Shown here piece after piece: positions 58,619-64,000 of a stretch of DNA of 64,000 nt. The stretch comes from Antedon mediterranea. Taxonomy: Eukaryota; Echinodermata; Crinoidea; Comatulida; Antedonidae. Numbering within the stretch: position 1 is the stretch's first letter; every line of letters starts with the position of its first letter. The notes beneath the pieces were generated by a model that did no database searches, was not told the origin of the DNA, and worked only from the letters and a program-made list of their open reading frames with translations. The stretch spans positions 2,604,001 through 2,668,000 of the forward strand of contig NC_092679.1 of the NCBI RefSeq assembly GCF_964355755.1, read 5' to 3'. The position numbers and the translations under genes were made by a program.

Positions 58619-59429
58619 TGAATTTCAATCAAATAAAATATACCACTCTTCTTGAAATCTGCAATTCAAATCATTTAACCATGTCAAAAAGAAAAACATA
58701 AAAAAACAAACAATTTAATTACATGTTTTTCTTCTTTTTTTACGATGCATAATCAAAATTTACAAAAAAAATTAAATATCGTAATTTTTATTTAAAATCA
58801 TTCATATTGAAAATCAATTTTGTGTGTCTAGAACTTGGCGTTAGTCTAATTAAAATAATTTGTATGTATTTTTTAGAAGTTTCCAGCAAAGTTTCTTTCA
58901 TATCAAAAATTACATCACCCACCAACCACAAACACGGATCCCACAAACACAACACACAATTAAAATGTGATGACAAAATACAATTTAATTGATAATTTTT
59001 ATTTACTTACATAAAATAAGGCTTAACAATATAGTATTATACAGTTTAAATAAATATTTAATTTAGCAATTGATTAATGTACATGTGTAGGGAGGCATAA
59101 GTAAATAGGTCTATCCTTTTTTTTGGATAGCCAACAGGCCAAGTGTGACGGATTTTTTTCACCGTCGTCGATCGTAAACAAGCCCAACTGGTTTGGTCTG
59201 GCCTCGACCATGTACAGACGAAGGTAAGGCTACAACCAATCGTGTGCACCAAACCCATAAAATGACATACACTTTTATTCTTATAACATTAAATTAATTA
59301 CTGTACAATCAACCATAACAATGAACGTGAAAAATATACCTAAATTACTATGCCAAATATTACAGAATTATATTGATTAATTCCTATACCTGGATGGAAT
59401 TTCCAATATTATATTTTTTTTCTACACCG

Positions 59430-59530
59430 GAATCATCATGAAAACGTCCGCGAGGCGCGATAAACGAATCCCGTGCGAGCATTCTCATTGGCTGATCAAC
59501 CTGATCCACAATTATCAATGAAAATAAGAT
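59430..59530 (-). promoter_or_regulatory. candidate XPO1 promoter core
   Basis: A local CG-dinucleotide-rich patch (GTCCGCGAGGCGCGATAAAC) adjoins an inverted CCAAT box (CATTGGCTGATCA; on the minus strand CAGCCAATGAG). Location upstream of the XPO1 start codon fits, but no transcription start is visible. Confidence 0.35.
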
Positions 59531-61396
59531 TCAATGCCCAAAAAATATCTAACCTGGTACTACCTTACCTCTAAACGTACCGTATAGCTTAAGAAAAATT
59601 ACCTGAATTCAATAAAGATACTTCATATACAATCATTTATGCCGGAGTACTACTATCCACACTGTATCTCTGATTATTGTCTGAATTGGAGTGATGGAAA
59701 ATTTTGAGTTTCCTGAACCGGTTGGAACCAGTTTATGCTTGACTTTCTTTCTTCAACCATTCGCACAAAACACAAACACATTCATCATGTTTGTTGTTTT
59801 TCCAAATACACAATATATAAATAATATAATATACAGTTTATTAATTTATGTACAAAACACATATACGAGATTTTATGCTCCATAATCGGCGGTGTTACCC
59901 AGCCGCTCTGAAAAAAATATGGCAGGCCTACAACAATTCTAATAATACTGTACTACTACTAGAGTATATTAAATTCCAATACTTAGCATAACTGACTACA
60001 GACAGTACTATCCGATCCCGTATCCGATATATTCCGATTGATTTTGTCCCCTGTTTTAAATTGTATCAAAAACTAGGCTAGATTTGAACTCGTCAACCTA
60101 TTTACCTAAAAAAGAACTGTAAATTAATGCCAATGGGGAAAAATTGTCACGGTACACAGACACAATGGGCTTTTGGTTTCATTTGACCATTTATTTTGTC
60201 TTTCCATGGAGTAAAGAATTTTACTCCATGGTCTTTCTAAGTGATTATTTTGGTCCGCTTTTTTAAAATAAGGAAGTTAGTATAGCTATGAGAATTACTG
60301 AGCTAGCTTTTTTCCCCCTTTATCACATGCGCATTTGCTTATCCATTTGCTTGTGATGAGGGATTTTCCCGCGTGCGCACATGGCAAGTGACCATGTATT
60401 TGTTTTGCTATAGGCCTACTACTGTGTGCGCTCTGTATGCATAAGAAGTAGAGTTTTAATTCTTATGTAGAGTATAATATTTCATATGCAAAACAAATTT
60501 CTTCTTTTTTTTTCAAACTGAAGTGTTTACTATTGTACAAATAACGATATTTTATATGCTATACTTCTACACAACAATTTTTGGCAGTCGAAGTTTTAAA
60601 CACGGACAGTTTGGTCTATGGTTCAAACTATTTTTATACCTCCATGGTTCAATCAATATAAATTCCGGGTTATACTTGTTGTTGGTACTTACGTAGTACA
60701 ATTTCAGCACACTTTTCTTCTTTTACGCATGCTCATACATAGTCGCTCCTATATCTCTATTTGTATTTTTCAATATCCAAACGTTTTTTTTGTGTCTTTC
60801 TGTCAACCTGGTTGGAAATCATAATGGGATTACTGTCAAACTATAGTTTCTTGTTTCTTTTAGAAAATTAGCCGGTGTAATTGTCTAAATAATCTAAATT
60901 GCAGAACATCGTACTAGTACTTTTTGTAGGCCTAGTAGAACTTAGACCTATCCTAGCCAGGCTTCTAGCTAGGCCTTTGTGTACGCTCTGTCTTCTAATT
61001 TGTTTGTGTCTTTTGTGGGAAAGCGATGCTCTTTGTTGGGCGTAAGTATATTCCCAGATTAGTTTTTAGGCCTAGACATTTTTACACGTTGTTAAAAGTA
61101 TATAGTTATCTATAAAATAAGGTTTGTGCCTTTTACTGTTAGTGAATTTAATAGTTTACTGTATGTTACGTCAAGTATGTAAAATAATTATAATTTAAAA
61201 TTGATTCAATATTTTATTAAAATAAATAATTCTGTCAGCTGTCAATGAAAATCCCCTCACAAATTTTATAGTGATTTGTTTAATTGATATTTTTTCTTCT
61301 TTTAATGATTTTAGTATGTATAATATAATTACTAATAATTTCTCTTAATAATATCATTTATTCATCGATATGTTCGTTGCATTGTTTGATAGGCAG

Positions 61397-61408
61397 ATGA
61401 TGTCTTAA
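61397..61408 (+). promoter_or_regulatory. minimal upstream ORF before the ZNF410-like start
   Basis: ATG ATG TCT TAA just after the acceptor (AG at about 61391-61392) and 13 bases before the main ATG. Such a three-codon uORF could dampen translation (inference). Confidence 0.4.
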
Positions 61409-61421
61409 ATTGACCATCAAT

Positions 61422-64000
61422 ATGACCAGTGACGCAACATCCAAAACTACCTACACGGCAAGTCTGTCTGTCGATTTCTTAGATTCTTCTCTTCATCACG
61501 AAACTGTTTCTACGTCAACGGCCCCAAAGGTTATCAACTTGAACGATGATAACATTCAAATTGATTTTTCTGATGGTAACGCCACAACAAACATACACGA
61601 AGGCTTACTGAACATTAGACATGATCAGATAGACAGAACAATCACAACAGACATCTGCGAAACATCTATTCATGAATCGCGTATTATGGACGAATCAAAC
61701 AATGACCAAACAACCGATGATATGGTTGTTTCGCAACCGAGCTACTTGTTATTCAGCATTCCGAACCCGTCGCAAACGCCCCTCCTTGACATGCCTCCTG
61801 TGTATGTTTTAAGTAATCACCTTGCGAAAGACAATTTAGATGCAAACGCTTTAGAAGAGCATCAGAAGAAGACTGCTGATCACATGGTACACCTACAAGA
61901 ACTGGCGCATGCGAATCTCATCACCGCTACACAGGAGAGTATAGCGAGAACATTTGGCATGGAATTGTTAGATGATAAGAAAGGTTTGTATAGGATCGAA
62001 AACCATCTTTTGGAACACCAAATAAGGAGAATTTTCCTATAAATTGAACAAGGGTAATATATGTTTTAAGGAGTGGCTTGGTGGTTATGATGCTTGGTTA
62101 CCAATCCAAGGGTCCTGGGTTCAAGTCCTGTCATATGTTAGAAATTGTTCTAATGACAATTTACAACTCCACTTTCAAATACTTGTAATAAGACTTTGTT
62201 TATGTAGAGCATCTTCCGATATGTTTGTCTTGTGAACAGGATTGCCACCTCTAATGAATTATCCTTGGCAATCTGCCTAAATATATAAGAACCAAATAAA
62301 CAAAACAAAAAGAACACTATAGCTATATCCTTTATAATAATACCATTTTATTTCCATTTTCCTATAATGTCTGTAGAAATTTAAAATCTATAAAAATAAA
62401 ATTGGAGTAATATAAAAATTGTAGAACAAAGGAATAATAGTTTAAATAATTTCTATTTTAGTCCGAAAAATCTACCTCTGTAAAGAGTGCGGTAAAGGGT
62501 TTAAGTCTTCAACAAATCGTAAATATCATATGGAGTTACACAAAGGAAATAAGGTGCTAAAATGCTCTTATCCCAACTGTGAACGTCGCTTCTCTTGGCC
62601 TACGCATCTTCAGTATCATCTAAAAACGCATACGTATGTCATTTTATTTTACATTTTTTAGAAATATTACGAAGTATAACCCCCAGTCCTCCCCTTCCTT
62701 TCCCCTACAGACACAAGGCATTTTTATTAATGCAATTCAAACATAATCCCACCCCTAAAGTTGGTTACATTTTGTACTTAGACCCCTGGGACTATTACTT
62801 GGGTGATTTATCATTTAAAATGAATGTTTTAACATGTTCTATATTGTACAGAAAAAGTTTTGTTTTTTGCTTTAATTAACATAAATTAATATTTTACTCT
62901 GTTCCAGTAACAATAGGCAGTATTTATGTGATGTACCAAATTGCGGGAAAGCATTCTTCACAGAGCAGCGACTGGTAGTGCACAAACGTACGCATACCGG
63001 TGTGCGGCCATACTCGTGTACGGAAAAAGGCTGTAACAAAAGTTTTACAACCGCCGGAAACTTGCGTAATCATATTAGGACTCATACAGGTAAACTTATA
63101 AGAGGTGTGTCCTCTGGATAGAGGTTTAGTCTTGGTGTTAAAACATATATTTTTCAGGAAGTTGTCCCCTTTAGGTGTGTCCTGAAAGGAAAGTGGTACT
63201 GTATCTTTAAATAACACATATTGACTGGCAAACAATTCATAAAGATTTTGTTTTCGTCTATATTATTCAAATAGGTGAAAAACCATTTGTATGCAATATG
63301 ACCGGATGTTCAGTTCAGTTCACTGAGAGGTCAAGTCTCAGAAAGCACATGTTGACCCACACTGGTAAGTAGAAATTGAAAAGATTGAATAGATCAGACA
63401 TTTTGATTCATAGTATACAAATAGTGAATGTTTACGAGTGTAATGGTACAAATAATGGCATGAGATGAATGATAAAAGGTTATATTTTTGTTATTTTTAT
63501 ATTTTTTCAGGTGAAAAACCATACAAATGCGAAGTTTGTGATAAATTGTTTACACAGATTGGAAGCAGGAACACTCACATGAAACGCAAGCATGCCAACT
63601 CGGCGACAGACATTGGCTCATCATTGGTCAGCAAGACCCTCATGGGCGATAGTCTAGTAGAATTACAGGGTCATATTTCTTATACAAGTAAGTCTATGTA
63701 CTGTACAATTACTGTGTATATGCCCACACCAACATTTTGAGCGATTTCTATTCAATTTCTTGGTTGTTTTTATAGGTTTGAGCCATGCTGAAACAGTGTC
63801 CTCGTCTTCGAATGGAGCCGTTGTGGTTTTATCTGAACCTCATACTAGTGTGACCATCAGCAACTCTGGTCATCTTGATCATCAGTCTGTTTCACGAGAA
63901 GACATGGTGTATGGGAACGATCTTTTACAGTCGGAACTGGACCAAAATATATCGCACAATATTCACGTTACTGGAGATATGGTTGGCACACACAAGCTGT
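61422..64000 (+). CDS. ZNF410-like C2H2 zinc-finger transcription factor (5' part, runs off window)
   Basis: Exons: 61422-61983, 62462-62633, 62908-63089, 63275-63364, 63511-63687, 63776-64000 and beyond; all phases join. The N-terminal exon is Thr/Asn-rich and ends with [19 protein letters not shown], matching the VQELAH block upstream of the fingers in vertebrate ZNF410. The fingers follow: [75 protein letters not shown] and [22 protein letters not shown], six in all. After them, LMGDSLVEL matches LMGSSLLEE of ZNF410. The vertebrate protein binds a doublet motif array at CHD4 and has five fingers as I recall. Introns fall within or at finger boundaries. The C-terminus lies outside the window. 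Confidence 0.88.
62067..62320 (+). mobile_element. tRNA-derived SINE, intronic
   Basis: Head with an A-box-like GAGTGGCTTGGTGGTTATGA and a perfect B box (GGGTTCAAGTCC), then about 180 bases of unrelated body and an A-rich ATAAACAAAACAAAAAGAAC tail. It lies in intron 1 of the ZNF410-like gene. Confidence 0.6.
63105..63195. repeat. dispersed repeat fragment with GTCCCCTTTAGGTGTGTCC
   Basis: Similar to the segment at 24.22-24.28 kb. The paired AGGTGTGTCC / GGTGTGTCC words suggest an inverted or folded element; it is too short to classify. Confidence 0.4.

Larger units (their letters stand above)
58619..61421. other. divergent intergenic region XPO1 / ZNF410-like
   Basis: About 2.8 kb between divergent start codons. 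It should hold both promoters and 5' untranslated exons. A possible 5' UTR exon end for the zinc-finger gene is the donor GTAAGTA near 61041. No other coding exon is convincing. Confidence 0.5.

Overview
This is a eukaryotic, intron-rich, AT-rich nuclear window. Its genes look like an invertebrate deuterostome, most likely an echinoderm; that is inferred from protein similarity, and the species is not determined. Every multi-exon model was assembled by hand from splice signals (GT..AG), reading-phase continuity and recognisable families. All introns except those of the ZNF410-like gene carry genes read on both strands around them.

Layout. 1-5.8 kb is gene-poor and repeat-rich, with one possible orphan first exon near 5.8-5.9 kb. 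8.15-18.09 kb (minus) is a complete 13-exon phospholipase B1-like SGNH esterase with a signal peptide, a Gly-Gln-Gly-rich low-complexity N-terminal domain, a single catalytic unit and a GPI-like hydrophobic tail. 19.7-22.7 kb (minus) holds two intronless tandem class A GPCRs resembling the lysophospholipid/cannabinoid/melanocortin group. 22.9-25.6 kb is repeats. 25.7-27.3 kb (minus) is a small Lys/Ser-rich, SR-like nuclear protein gene, head-to-head with COA8/APOPT1 (28.0-29.4 kb, plus). 30.5-35.7 kb (minus) is CCT4 (chaperonin TCP-1 delta), head-to-head with FAM161A (36.1-40.2 kb, plus). 45.1-58.6 kb (minus) is exportin-1 (XPO1/CRM1, 22 coding exons). 61.4-64.0 kb (plus) is a ZNF410-like zinc-finger gene that runs off the window.

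Most notable. (1) Five box C/D snoRNA-like units sit in introns 4, 5, 9, 10 and 11 of CCT4, on the sense strand. Three share a guide complementary to the 18S rRNA stretch TGGTTCCTTGG (SNORD42-like, Um116 in human numbering). Two share a guide complementary to 18S GTTGGATCTTG. (2) A short terminal-inverted-repeat element is present in 15 copies, mostly in XPO1 and FAM161A introns and flanks, and most copies carry one or more perfect CArG boxes. (3) The phospholipase B has a collagen/silk-like Gln-Gly-rich extension and a putative GPI tail. (4) The ZNF410 homolog has one more zinc finger than the vertebrate protein as I recall it.

How the genes relate. They do not form a pathway. The common theme is housekeeping genes (CCT4, XPO1, COA8, SR-like) in divergent pairs with short shared promoters, next to lineage-specific receptor and secreted or surface enzyme genes. 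CCT4-FAM161A adjacency, with XPO1 nearby, matches human 2p15 as I recall it.
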